The position numbers were made by a program, and so were the translations under genes. Shown here piece by piece: positions 44,565 through 51,317 of a stretch of DNA of 64,000 bases (within the stretch, counting starts at the first letter, position 1; every line of letters starts with the position of its first letter). Origin of the DNA: Symbiodinium natans (lineage: Eukaryota; Sar; Dinophyceae; Suessiales; Symbiodiniaceae). The notes beneath the pieces are model-generated. The model was not told the origin of the DNA, did not search any database, and saw only the letters and a list, made by a program, of their open reading frames with translations. The stretch lies in contig CAJNDS010002079.1 of assembly GCA_905221605.1 (NCBI GenBank), positions 690,001 through 754,000 of the forward strand. Reading direction: 5' to 3'.

Positions 44565-47500
44565 TTGGCCTTCGGGTTGAGGACTCGGGGAATGCTAGAA
44601 CCCTAAAGCTGGGATTGTTGGGGGATGGGGTTAAGGACAGAATGCATGTGCAAGGTTCCCGATTAGGGTTTAGGGTTTAGGGTTTAGGGTTTAGGGTTTA
44701 GGGCTTAGGGTTTGGAACGTCCCTTAGTCAAAGGCCTTTGGTTTCCGAATCTTCTCCAGGTTTCCCCCGGCACCTACCTCTCTCGAAACCCCCCTCCCCA
44801 TTCCCCAAACCCTAAACCCTGAGACCCCAAGCCCCAAAACCCTAAACTACAAACCTCAAACCCTCAACCCCCCAAATCCTACAGGGCCATCGTCTGGTTC
44901 GGGTTTAGGGTTTAGGGGGTTTAGGGGGTTTAGGGGGTTTAGGGGGTTTAGGGGGTTTAGGGGGTTCAGAGTTTAGGGTTGCCCCACCTGTAGAGATCGT
45001 TTTCAACGTCAAATGCTCCTTCGTAGATGCCCCCGTGCAAAACAAAGGCCCTGAACCCCCAAAACCCCAGAACCCCTAACACTTCCAAGCCCTATCCCCA
45101 AAGGGTCCTAAGTACCTACATAGTACAAAGTAGGGGTTTCTATAATAGGAAGGACTATTATGGTTAAGGTGAGTGTCCCCCATATAGGTACTTAGGATTC
45201 TTTGGGATCCCGAATCCCTGTTTGTGGGGGGAGGCGGGGGGGTATGTGTTTCTGTTGTAGTATAAGGCTTAGGGCCTTAGGGTTTAGGGTTCGGGGTGTG
45301 CTTTCCCGCTACTGCGCTGGTAAACTTGGAGAAGTAGGGCGCGAAGATTGCAGGGCGCCGGGGCTTTCAGCTTTTGGGGTTCTAGGGTTCAGGCTTCGGG
45401 GCTTATAAGGTTTAGGGTGTTTATGGCGTTTCTAAGTTTCGGGGGCCTAGGGTTCTTTGTGGAGAAGTCTGTGTGTTTTTGTTGTTTCAGTTGGGCTACT
45501 CCCCCTTCGTGGCCGCCAGCGTCACCGGGGGCGTGAATGCCATGCGGCCGGGCCGCATGTTTCCCTAAAAGCCCTGAATCCCAAACCCTGAACCTTAAAA
45601 ACCCTAAACCCTGAACCTTAAACCCTAAACCCTAAACCCTAAACCCTAATCCTCAGCCCCAGCCCTGAATCATAAACCCTCAACCCTGATTCCTGAACCC
45701 TAAAATCCGAATCCTAAACCCTGAACCCAAAACCCAGCCAGGCTTGCTGGGTGTAGGATTGAGAATGTGGGGTTTAGGCTTTAGGGCGCCCATTTGTGCA
45801 GGGGTGGGCGCCCTGTCGTTGATGCAGTTTTCAACCTAGGTTGCAGAAAGCCGCAAGACTTTCCAATCCACTCCCGAAGCAGTATGCCCGGCCCCAAAAG
45901 CCCCAAAAGCCCCTAAAGCCCCTAAAGCCCCTGAAGCCCTAGCTACCCCTCACCCAAAGCCCCCAGCCCTAAAATCCCGACTCCCCAAACCCTAAACCCC
46001 GCAGGCCCGAGATATGGAGGCTGAGCCTCTACAAACCCCTCGAGCCCTAAACCCTGAACCCTAAACCTTAAACCCTGAACCCCAAACCCCAAACCCCAAA
46101 CCCCAAACCCCAAACCCCAAACCCCAAACCCCAAACCCCAAACCCCAAACCCTAAACCCTAAACCCTAAACCCCAAGCATCCCGGCCCAAGGATGAAGCT
46201 GCTCCCCTACGCCTCAAAGGAGGAACTGAATTTGGCGATACACAATACGACCCTTGCCTTTATCGGCTCACGGGTTGAGGGTTTAGGGTTGAGGGTTTAG
46301 GGTTTAGGATTTCAGGGTTCAGGGTTCAGGGTGTAGGGTTTAGGGTTTAGGGTTTAGGGTTTAGGATTTCAGGGTTTTGTGGTTTAGGGTTGAGGGTTTA
46401 GGGTTTAGGGTTTTGTGGTTTAGGGTTCAGGGTTTCAGGCTATAGGTCGGGCATAACTGTCAATATCAGCAGAAGCACCAAACGCAAGAAGCCCAACAGT
46501 TTGAACTGAAGGGACCTCTTTGGGGGGTGGGGTTGGCGCTCGGATAAGTATGTTAGAATGCTTCCGGTCACCCAGGCGCGCTCTTTGCAGCTTTTGCCTG
46601 TAGTGGCCAGGTTCCGCAGGTCTTAAACCCTTAAACCCTAAACCCTAAATCCCTACATCCTTCAAACCCCCAAACCCTGCCAACCCCCCATGAATCTAAA
46701 CCCTAAACCCTAAACCCTAAACCCCCCATGAACCCAAAAAAGTGTTTGGGGATCAGGGTGCTCCTGCCTATGCACACGTCGCCATTGGCGGTCCTCGCTG
46801 CAGTGCTTGTGCTTTCTTTAGGGTTTAGGGTTTAGGGTTTAGGGTTTAGGGTTTAGGGTTTATAGGGTTTAGGGTTTAGGGTTTAGGGTTTGGGATTTTG
46901 CGCGGGGAGGAGGGGCGGGAGCGGGCAGGAGGGTACCCCAATTCGCACGTTGCTGGTGATGAACCTTGAACCGCAAACTTCAAGCAATTGTGAATGGGGT
47001 AAGCCCTAATCCCCACATCTTAAGCCTTTACCCCAAACCCCAAATCCTCAACCCTAAACCCCAGCCCTAAGCCCCAAACCCTAAACCCTAAACGAAGATG
47101 ACAGAAGCCGAGGATTCTCCATGGCTCCGGATCAGCCGAGGTGGTAATGATCCTGGCTCCTGGGCTTGGGTTTAAAGTTTAGGAGTTAGGGTTTGGGCTT
47201 TGGGGTTTTCGGGATTGGGGCTTTAGGGCTTCAGAGCTTTGGGGCTTTATAGGGCTTCGGGGCTTTAGGGCCTTGAGGGGTTTTAGGTTTTAGGGGTTGC
47301 GTCCAAGTGCCTGTCATTGTCCTGATTATCTTGGGTTGATATAGGTTTGGCAGGGATTGGAAGGCTTAGAAGCGGTAGGGGTTTAGGGTTTAGGGTATCT
47401 AGGATTAGTATATGAAACAGGGTTATATTACTGTTTTTGGTGAGTGTATACAAGGTTCCTTTTTAATATTGGTGAGTGTATATACCTGGTGTCCTTTTGG

Positions 47501-49160
47501 GGGTACAAGAAATATATACCCTACTTCATACAACCTCAACCTGGATCTTCCGGAGCATTCTTTTTGTTTAGGGCTTGATGCTTAGGGCTTACTCGCTATT
47601 ATGAACACTATACTTACGGGGCACAGAATCCATGGTTCGAAGCCCAGCCCTAGTTGAAGTCACTAAACCCTAAACCCTAGACCCTAAACCCTAGACCCTA
47701 AGCCCTAAGCCCTAAACCCTAAACCCTAGACTTCTCCTGAAGCTCCCAAGTGGTGTCGGGGTCTTATTCTTGGATGTCCAGTGGCTTCCTCGACAGAGGC
47801 GCGCTTTACTTTTCGAACCCCAAACCCTTCTCCTAAGGCCTAATCCCTAAACCCTGAACCCTAAACCCTAAACCCTAAACCCTAAACCCTAAACCCTAAA
47901 CCCTAAACCCTAAACCCAAACCTCAGGCAGCCCAAGGATGCTTCGTTTATGAGGTTCTGGTCTCCGGAGTCCGCTTCCATTAGCTAAACCCTAAACCCCA
48001 ACAACCCCCCTTGAAGAAGAACCCTTGCGCCCCACACAAAACACAAAGAAAAAACGGGCATCCCAACCCCTCCCCACCCCAACCCTAAACCCTAAACCCT
48101 AAACCCAAAAAAAAAAAAAACAACGAAACCCAGCGCCCAAGTATTGGGTTTCGGGTTTAGGGTTTAGGGGAACTAGGTACCCCACGTAGTTCCTTAAAGT
48201 ACAGGGGGATACAAGGTAGCGGGTTTAGGGTTTAGGGTTAATGGTTTAGGGTTTAGGGTTTCAGAAGCCCTGTTCTGAGTACTTAGGTTGAAGCTGGAGC
48301 AGACGTGAACTGCCAGCTGAGCAAGCCCTTGTTCAGCGCCTTCGGCCTATGTCCCAAACCCTAAACCCTAAACCCTAAACCCTAAACCCTAAACCCTAAA
48401 ACCTAAACCCTAAACCCTAAACCCAAAGCCTAAACCCCAAACCCTAAACCCTAAACCCTAAACCTCCTTGCTCTCTTTTCTTTATTGGGGAGGGGAGGGG
48501 CATCTGAAGAGGCCCTTGCTTGCGGGCATTCTTCCACCAATCCGAGACCCTAAGCCATCATCCCGTGGAGTGTTTTTTAAAAACCCTTCTACAACCGCAA
48601 ACCCTTCTACAACCCTAAACCCTAAACCCTAAACCCTAAACCCTAAACCCTAAACCCTAAACCCCCAAAACCCAAACCCTAAACCTTCAAACCCTCAACC
48701 CCAGACCCCAATGCAGCCCCTGATTGCTGGAACCATGGCCCTTAGTTAGTGTGGCCCCTTCCCCTTGTTTACAGGGATCCGAAGTATTTGTAGAATGCTT
48801 ATATGGCAAGAGACCCAAACTAAGGGCCCATGCTTTGGATCCCCTAAACCCTAAACCCTAAACCCTAAACCCTAAACCCTAAACCCTAAACCCTAAACCC
48901 TAAACCCTAAACCCTAAACCCTAAACCCTAAACCCTAAACCCTAAACCCTAAACCCTAAACCCTAAACCCTAAACCCTAAACCCTAAACCCTAAACCCTA
49001 AACCCTAAACCCTAAACCCTAAACCTAAACCCTAAACCCTAAACCCTAAACACTATTGAGTCCCTTTTTTCTCAATTTTCAGGCGCTTTCGGCATGCTGT
49101 TCTCGATCCTGAGCATCCGCAACCGCTGGAAGTCGTCCACCTTGAGCCACCCGGAGACTA
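28507..49160 (+). CDS. SHQW-domain plus ankyrin-repeat gene, about 25 exons
   Basis: A multi-exon + strand gene joined in frame across about 20 kb. In order: MFGCCAAAPNVLE; DYAAKLHGAPDL..HPAWHK; HFPMYVVPVEAVL..LPHEML; ARTLMADGILQEFED; GHAMFISHQWTGVDHPDPDL; VLQDALRNAMEG; SSLISGTAFELYTG; PLFLWYDFFSCPQ; MAIDSIPAYVDRC; FFVALCPIAKHQKTGQ; NRQTWSKRGWCR; LERAARELGG; WAPVGEGSFTVE; SFAITPIEDVIPG; then ankyrin repeats. I recognise this motif order from predicted dinoflagellate proteins whose biochemical function is unknown. Ankyrin repeats usually bind proteins. The 3' end is open: the last exon found does not look terminal in the family. Confidence 0.88.
28546..28703 (+). repeat. 158-bp telomeric-repeat intron with 8-bp direct repeats
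   Basis: Between GAG and GACTATGCGGCC lies GACTAT, then about 21 TTTAGGG units, then CAG. AGGACTAT occurs at 28544-28551 and 28702-28709. Removing the array and one repeat copy joins VLE to DYAAKLHG in frame. Read as a GA..AG intron, it consists of telomeric DNA and little else. Confidence 0.85.
28704..28780 (+). CDS. SHQW gene exon 2
   Basis: Acceptor TACAG|GAC. It encodes DYAAKLHGAPDLGLVADVRQ then HPAWHK. It ends at CACAA before GGGAAG (apparent GG donor). CACAAGG recurs at the far end of the next intron (29410-29416). Confidence 0.85.
28849..28960. other. Non-repetitive intronic stretch, weakly tRNA-like
   Basis: TGGCTATAGCATAGAGGGC followed by ATCTCGAAGCCCTGGGCTCAA resembles tRNA A and B boxes in spacing, but stems do not close. 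It could be a decayed tRNA-derived SINE. Uncertain. Confidence 0.15.
29120..29260. repeat. C-rich low-complexity tract (CCTGCCCGCCCC)n
   Basis: Repeated CCCCCCTGCCCG units and long poly-C runs; a further poly-C run lies at 29006-29025. Proline- or glycine-rich open frames across it are artefacts. Confidence 0.95.
29416..29489 (+). CDS. SHQW gene exon 3
   Basis: Acceptor CACAAG|GCA, donor CTTG|GTAGCC. It encodes HFPMYVVPVEAVLRMRELLP then HEML, the segment that precedes the SHQW block in this family. Confidence 0.88.
29628..29672 (+). CDS. SHQW gene exon 4
   Basis: Acceptor GGCGAG|CAA. It encodes ARTLMADGILQEFEDG across the junction. Donor GATG|GAGACT (GA type) is the choice that joins GHAMFISHQW in phase. 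Confidence 0.75.
30726..30802 (+). CDS. SHQW gene exon 5: signature motif
   Basis: Acceptor CCAAAG|GCG, donor TTCCAG|GCGCCC (GC). It encodes GHAMFISHQWTGVDHPDPDL then CQFQ, the FxSHQW(x)nHPDP signature. Confidence 0.93.
31159..31302 (-). repeat. Telomeric C-strand array in SHQW intron 5
   Basis: About 20 pure CCCTAAA units. The intron also carries G-strand arrays at 31008-31095, so it contains both orientations. Confidence 0.97.
31396..31635 (+). CDS. Open frame nested in SHQW intron 5
   Basis: ATG after CACTTCACTAG opens about 76 non-repetitive acidic codons, including MSNESAMEAEAESDNQSVAG, SVFSVGSSVV and SPEQKALLEEQSRRMEEAFG. Exons 5 and 6 join directly in a conserved stretch (CQFQVLQDAL), so this ORF is not part of the main reading. 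It looks like the N-terminal exon of another gene, nested or displaced. Its TAA comes from CCTAAATCC-type repeat text. Confidence 0.5.
   Translation: MSNESAMEAEAESDNQSVAGSVFSVGSSVVRDNDALSPEQKALLEEQSRRMEEAFGDEARQVIASGLDEPVLSDSKPKS
31855..31895 (+). CDS. SHQW gene exon 6
   Basis: Acceptor CGAAAG|GTG, donor CCTG|GTTATT. It encodes VLQDALRNAMEGA, directly after the HPDP block in this family. Confidence 0.9.
32061..32110 (+). CDS. SHQW gene exon 7
   Basis: Acceptor GCATAG|GGC, donor CCGG|GCCATA (GC). It encodes WAVGSFDPQRQETTHMP. Phases agree with both neighbours. The upstream 165-bp intron is short and made of degenerate GTTCTAGGG-like text. Confidence 0.6.
32410..32495 (+). CDS. SHQW gene exon 8
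   Basis: Acceptor CAGTAG|AAG. It encodes EGSSLISGTAFELYTGQQSL then ISAEDGLLT. The intron begins with telomeric repeat (ACG|GGTTTAGGG), an apparent GG donor if exon 9 follows directly. Confidence 0.85.
32497..33556 (+). other. SHQW intron 8, 1.06 kb: contents
   Basis: A short telomeric array (32497-32550), TIR element D copy 1 (32683-32794), then about 750 bp without telomeric repeats (32800-33550). That last stretch has several short open frames; none is convincing as a gene. Confidence 0.6.
32683..32794. mobile_element. TIR element, family D copy 1
   Basis: Contains ACACTTTACACTTTTTGGGAT, AACTGAAAGTTTACACTTTT and GATGAACTCAGCAACCAAG, with imperfect inverted ends. It matches 51215-51317. 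Confidence 0.7.
33557..33607 (+). CDS. SHQW gene exon 9: WYDFFSCPQ
   Basis: Acceptor GCTCGCAG|CCT. It encodes PLFLWYDFFSCPQ, a diagnostic block of this family. Right edge uncertain: after CAG (33595), or at the GC donor CATGGG|GCGACT (33607). Confidence 0.9.
34206..34278 (+). CDS. SHQW gene exon 10
   Basis: Acceptor CACGAAG|ATC, donor TGCC|GTTTCT. It encodes IPNAAEEDNRLMAIDSIPAY then VDRC. It splices to exon 11 as DRCRFFVALCP, an exact family match. Confidence 0.92.
34724..34773 (+). CDS. SHQW gene exon 11
   Basis: Acceptor TCCCAG|GCT, donor CAG|GCACCT (GC). It encodes FFVALCPIAKHQKTGQ. Confidence 0.92.
35596..35636 (+). CDS. SHQW gene exon 12: RGWCR
   Basis: Acceptor ACCCAG|GTC, donor TGCAG|GCCCTG (GC). 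It encodes VLNRQTWSKRGWCR with the shared Arg codon. Confidence 0.93.
36168..36229 (+). CDS. SHQW gene exon 13
   Basis: Acceptor ACGCAG|GTT, donor CCAAG|GTGCCT. It encodes LERAARELGGHTDTKNIEIQ. The RGWCR-LERAAREL join is in frame and typical of the family. Confidence 0.92.
36487..36570 (-). repeat. Telomeric C-strand array meeting a G-strand unit
   Basis: About 11 CCCTAAA units end at ..CCCTAAACAGGGTTTAGGGC, so the array switches orientation over a CAG. Confidence 0.95.
37105..37200 (-). repeat. Telomeric C-strand array
   Basis: About 13 CCCTAAA units ending 30 bp before the acceptor of SHQW exon 14. Confidence 0.96.
37230..37295 (+). CDS. SHQW gene exon 14
   Basis: Acceptor CTGGCAG|TGG. 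It encodes VAPTFDWVWAPVGEGSFTVE then LL. The donor CTTG|GTTTAGGG lies in the first telomeric unit of the next intron. Confidence 0.88.
37654..37690 (+). CDS. SHQW gene exon 15 (probable)
   Basis: Reads QDRVKIASVVR, similar to a D(D/K)R..(I/L)..V(V/M) segment that follows the FTVE block in this family. The acceptor is unresolved by phase. Donor GAGAG|GCCCTG. Confidence 0.5.
37982..38020 (+). CDS. SHQW gene exon 16 (possible)
   Basis: CTCTTTCAG acceptor, then FRVVRHLSKKRRES. Good acceptor, weak family match, end not fixed. Confidence 0.4.
40071..40127 (+). CDS. SHQW gene exon 17
   Basis: Acceptor AAGGCAG|CGC. It encodes RVQYRSFAITPIEDVIPG, the linker before the ankyrin part. Donor CCAG|GCCGGG (GC), or CGG|GTTTAGGG directly in telomeric repeat. 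Confidence 0.8.
40483..40600 (+). CDS. Coding-like island, possibly SHQW linker exon
   Basis: Open GC-rich stretch reading SLGADAPGFHSDIRDPAAYA then VARPLGLEPLHYQDL. It fits the gene's order and strand. The opposite strand contains GGGGTTCGAGGCCC, which looks like a tRNA T-arm, so a decayed tRNA/SINE is the alternative. Confidence 0.4.
40840..40889 (+). CDS. SHQW gene ankyrin exon A2
   Basis: Acceptor GCCGAG|GTT, donor GAAG|GCTCAG (GC). It encodes FMHQNGFESLHQRTPE, the usual lead-in to the first ankyrin repeat, and joins GWSPICFAAVDGN in phase. Confidence 0.82.
41264..41318. repeat. Hairpin element H, copy 3
   Basis: ATGAACCCTAAAAGGGTTTA then TGGTTCAT, a near-perfect palindrome, followed by ATGCCTTAATGGGAATT. 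It resembles 15525-15672 and 63420-63486. It lies within an ankyrin-region intron. Confidence 0.7.
41382..41446 (+). CDS. SHQW gene ankyrin exon A3
   Basis: Acceptor GGAGAG|GCT. It encodes GWSPICFAAVDGNAMLLSDV, an ankyrin helix-turn-helix start. Donor among several candidates at 41437-41446. Confidence 0.85.
42097..42153 (+). CDS. SHQW gene ankyrin exon A4
   Basis: Acceptor CTGTTGCAG|ATG. It encodes MRADVNDCVQQNEQMLLKL, the ankyrin loop (GADVN) and next helix. GCAAGT follows at 42154 and looks like a strong GC donor, but the phase to the next exon suggests the true end may be slightly later. Confidence 0.8.
42733..42793 (+). CDS. SHQW gene ankyrin exon A5
   Basis: Acceptor GCCTTAG|GTT, donor GAG|GCAGCG (GC). 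It encodes LLLAPNSPLLHICAALSHNE. Joining ALDVLLAARAD gives an exact ankyrin helix-2 length. Confidence 0.85.
43022..43135. mobile_element. TIR element, family E copy 1 (3-bp TSD)
   Basis: Ends CCCAAAGGGTCCTAAGTACC and GGTACTTAGGATTCTTTGGG are inverted repeats of about 20 bp. It is flanked by TTC on both sides. No ORF. Further copies at 45097-45206 and, inverted, 55091-55200. Confidence 0.88.
43274..43380 (+). CDS. SHQW gene ankyrin exon A6
   Basis: Acceptor AAAAAG|GCC. It encodes ALDVLLAARADLGATDTFGS then TALVWAAGVNNAEG, a full ankyrin repeat. The donor is CC|GTGCTG (43380) or GG|GACGCC (43374). Both keep frame; the shorter fits ankyrin spacing better. Confidence 0.92.
44121..44169 (+). CDS. 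SHQW gene ankyrin exon A7
   Basis: Acceptor AGCCCAG|GAT, donor ATG|GCACCT (GC). It encodes IDILKQAGSDITAKNM. Confidence 0.92.
44256..44372 (-). repeat. Telomeric C-strand array
   Basis: About 16 CCCTAAA units in the intron after A7. Confidence 0.96.
44531..44563. repeat. (TA)n microsatellite
   Basis: About 15 TA dinucleotides. The only sizeable AT tract inside the gene. Confidence 0.97.
44905..44970 (+). repeat. Variant array (GGGGGTTTA)n
   Basis: Six or so GTTTAGGGGG units of 9 bp, a local expansion of a variant heptamer. Confidence 0.9.
45097..45206. mobile_element. TIR element, family E copy 2
   Basis: Same termini as 43022-43135, flanked by ATC on both sides. Same orientation, in the next but one intron of the same gene. 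Confidence 0.88.
45491..45550 (+). CDS. SHQW gene ankyrin exon A8
   Basis: Acceptor TTGTTTCAG|TTG. It encodes LGYSPFVAASVTGGVNAMR. The KNM-LGYSPFVAA join is a standard ankyrin turn. Donor not fixed (after about 45545). Confidence 0.9.
45551..48286 (+). other. Long ankyrin-region intron, 2.7 kb: contents
   Basis: Degenerate C-strand text (45560-45740, 45890-46170, the latter with a CCCCAAA run), mixed G-strand arrays (46275-46440, 46815-46890), and C-strand arrays (47660-47730, 47850-47915). Small coding-like islands at 46591-46620, 46760-46810 (PMHTSPLAVLAAVLV) and 47095-47140 (TEAEDSPWLRIS) may include a missing ankyrin piece; none can be confirmed. Confidence 0.55.
48287..48335 (+). CDS. 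SHQW gene ankyrin exon A9
   Basis: Acceptor TACTTAG|GTT. It encodes VEAGADVNCQLSKPLF. Donor TTCA|GCGCCT (GC) joins exon A10 as LFSAFGML. Confidence 0.85.
48728..48840. mobile_element. TIR element, family C-like
   Basis: GGAACCATGGCCCTTAGTTAG and, inverted, CTAAGGGCCCATGCTTTGGAT at the other end. A pure C-strand telomeric array starts right after it. Confidence 0.55.
48841..49048 (-). repeat. Telomeric C-strand array
   Basis: About 29 nearly perfect CCCTAAA units in the intron before A10. Confidence 0.98.
49083..49160 (+). CDS. SHQW gene ankyrin exon A10 (last one found)
   Basis: Acceptor CAATTTTCAG|GCG. It encodes AFGMLFSILSIRNRWKSSTL then SHPET. An in-frame TAG (49163) could end the protein. 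In the family this segment leads into further ankyrin repeats, so a GT donor at 49161 is equally likely. Confidence 0.8.
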
Positions 49161-49289
49161 GTTAGTCGGGGTTTGGGGTTTAGGGTTTAGGGTTTAGGGT
49201 TCAGGGTTTAGGGTTTAGGGTTTTGGGCTTAGGGTTTAGGGTTTAGGGTTTAGGGTTTGCTGTGATAGGGCGTAAATGCTGTGAAGATT

Positions 49290-49863
49290 AGATTTCGGAA
49301 CAAGCTCGAAAGCTTCGTGAGGTGCCGAAGAGCAGCTTTGGCCCGATTGTGGAGGGCCATCTAACACTTTTCTCCCACCCCACGCTGTCCAAGGCGGCAA
49401 CGCCACCTAAACCTATTCGTTTAGGGTTTTTGCCTAAACTCAGACAACATGTCCACTTTTCAAGAAAATACAGTTTCATGATGCTGGTTGAATCCCAGAG
49501 TCAAGGGTGCCAGCAAGGTCTCGAAGGCAATCCAGAGGCCCGGGGCCGAGCCAGGGGGGTTCCGGGCAGTCAGGGAAACCGGGGCCAGGCTGGCGGGCCA
49601 GGCGCCAGGGGCCAGCGGGGCCAGGGTCAGGGGTGGGAAGGGGGGGGCCAGTTGGGCAGGGGGTGAACTGCTTGGGAGAACGACCATGAAACTGAATAAG
49701 TTTTGAAGTGGACTGTTGTCTGAGTTGGCCTAAACCCTAAACGGAAAAGGTTTGGGTGGCTTTGCCGCCTTGGACGGCGTGGGGTGGGAGAAAAGTGTTA
49801 GATGGCCCTCCACAATCGCCTTTCGCACCTCACGAAGCTTTCGAGCTTGTTCCGAAAATCTAC
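49290..49863. mobile_element. Large foldback element, about 130-bp inverted arms
   Basis: The left arm (49290-49430) starts AGATTTCGGAACAAGCTCGA; the right arm (49731-49863) is its reverse complement, ending TCGAGCTTGTTCCGAAAATC. They differ by one 16-nt indel and a few bases. The spacer is about 300 bp and G-rich, with an open frame rich in Gly/Arg/Gln (for example GRARGVPGSQGNRGQ). No transposase. Confidence 0.9.
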
Positions 49864-50293
49864 GCTAAGCCCTAAACCCTAACCGACACCCCCTCCACCC
49901 GCGCCCCCCACCCACCCCCCCCCCCCCGCCCACAACCCCCACTCCAAGTAAGCCCAGGCTACTATGCCTACCACCACTACCAAGCACGCCGCTCATGCCG
50001 CTCGTCCTCTGAAGCTGGGGGGGGGGGGGGGTTAGGGTTTAAGGTTTTGGGTTTAGGGTTTAGGGGGGGGGGGGGGGATGGTGCAAGAGAACCCGGGTGG
50101 CCACCGATATGGTGAGTTCCCTAAGCCTAAATGGGTACCCTAAATAACAGGGGCCGGCTGAAGCTTCAGGTTTTCGGCCCCTAAACCCTAAACCCTAAAC
50201 CCTTGTCTCTATGCAGCCTTGCAGGCACTCCAGAAGTAGCCACGACTTGAGAACTGACGACCCCACATTTCTCAACCCTTAACCCTACGTCTT

Positions 50294-50391
50294 GGGATGT
50301 TCCCCCTTCTGCTAGCAGCCCTGAGTAGGGATTATAGTCTCCACCCACTATAATCCCGTTTAAGGACTGTTAGTAAAAGGGGGAACATCCC
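50294..50391. mobile_element. TIR element, family F
   Basis: GGGATGTTCCCCCTTCTGCTA at the left and TAGTAAAAGGGGGAACATCCC at the right. The interior includes GATTATAGTCTCC..CACTATAATC. A partial relative (AAGGGGGAACACCCC with TATAATCCC) lies at 51806-51872. Confidence 0.8.
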
Positions 50392-51214
50392 TGAACCCTG
50401 AACCCTGAACCCTAAACCACTAAATCCCTAAAGCCCGCAAAGTCCGCGCCCAGGTGCAGCGTCATCACCGGTTCCTTTGAGGCGGGTCTGTCGAACGGGC
50501 TCCTGAAAGTTGGCTTAGGGTCAAGGGTCTAGGGTCTAGGGTTTAGGGTTTCGGGTTTAGGGTTTAGGGTTTAGGGGTTTAGGGGTTTAGGGTTTAGGGT
50601 TTAGGGTTTAGGGTTTAGGGCGCAGTGAGCCTTGCCTAGCAACTTAGCACCATGCGACTGTGGAAATCCTAAACCCTATAGCCTTCTGGCATCAAGAGGC
50701 AAGCAAGGCCAGAGAGTAAGCTGTCAACGTCCTCTCCCTACCCGACCCTAGGACCCAATGCCTCCCAGCACCCCTGAACCCTAAACCCCAACCGCTAACC
50801 TACACCCTGAGCTTGCCTCAAACCTCACACCTCAAAACCTCAAACCCTGAACCCTAAACCCCAAACCGTAAGCGCCCCAAACTCTAAACCGCCCGAAGCC
50901 TCACAACCCTAAGCCCTAAGCCCTAAACCCTAAACCTCAAGGCCCTGAACAGGCCACCGCCGTTCTCTTATCAGCGGGAGCGTGCACTGAGCTCCGAAAT
51001 GCCCGGGGATGCACCTTGATCAGCAGCAGGACTCGGCTTTTTTGTTTCGAATTAGGTTTAGGGTTTAGGGTTTGGGGTTTGGGGTTCAGGGTTTACGGTT
51101 TAGGGTTACGGGGTTACGGGGTTGAGGGGCCAAAAAGGCACAAAGGCAACTCCAGGGGTTCGAGACTTGCGAGGAGCCTGGCCAGTGCTTTGTGTTCCGG
51201 GAGCCTACAGGGGC

Positions 51215-51317
51215 CTTAGTAGCTGAATGAGCACACTTTACACTTTTTGGGATATTCTAAATCCACTTTTGAGCTGAAAGTGTACACTTTTTGGGGCTTA
51301 TGAACTCAGCAACTAAG
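51215..51317. mobile_element. TIR element, family D copy 2
   Basis: Starts CTTAGTAGCTGAATGAGCAC and ends ATGAACTCAGCAACTAAG, imperfect inverted repeats. The interior matches 32683-32794. A partial third copy follows at 51318-51380. Confidence 0.75.
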
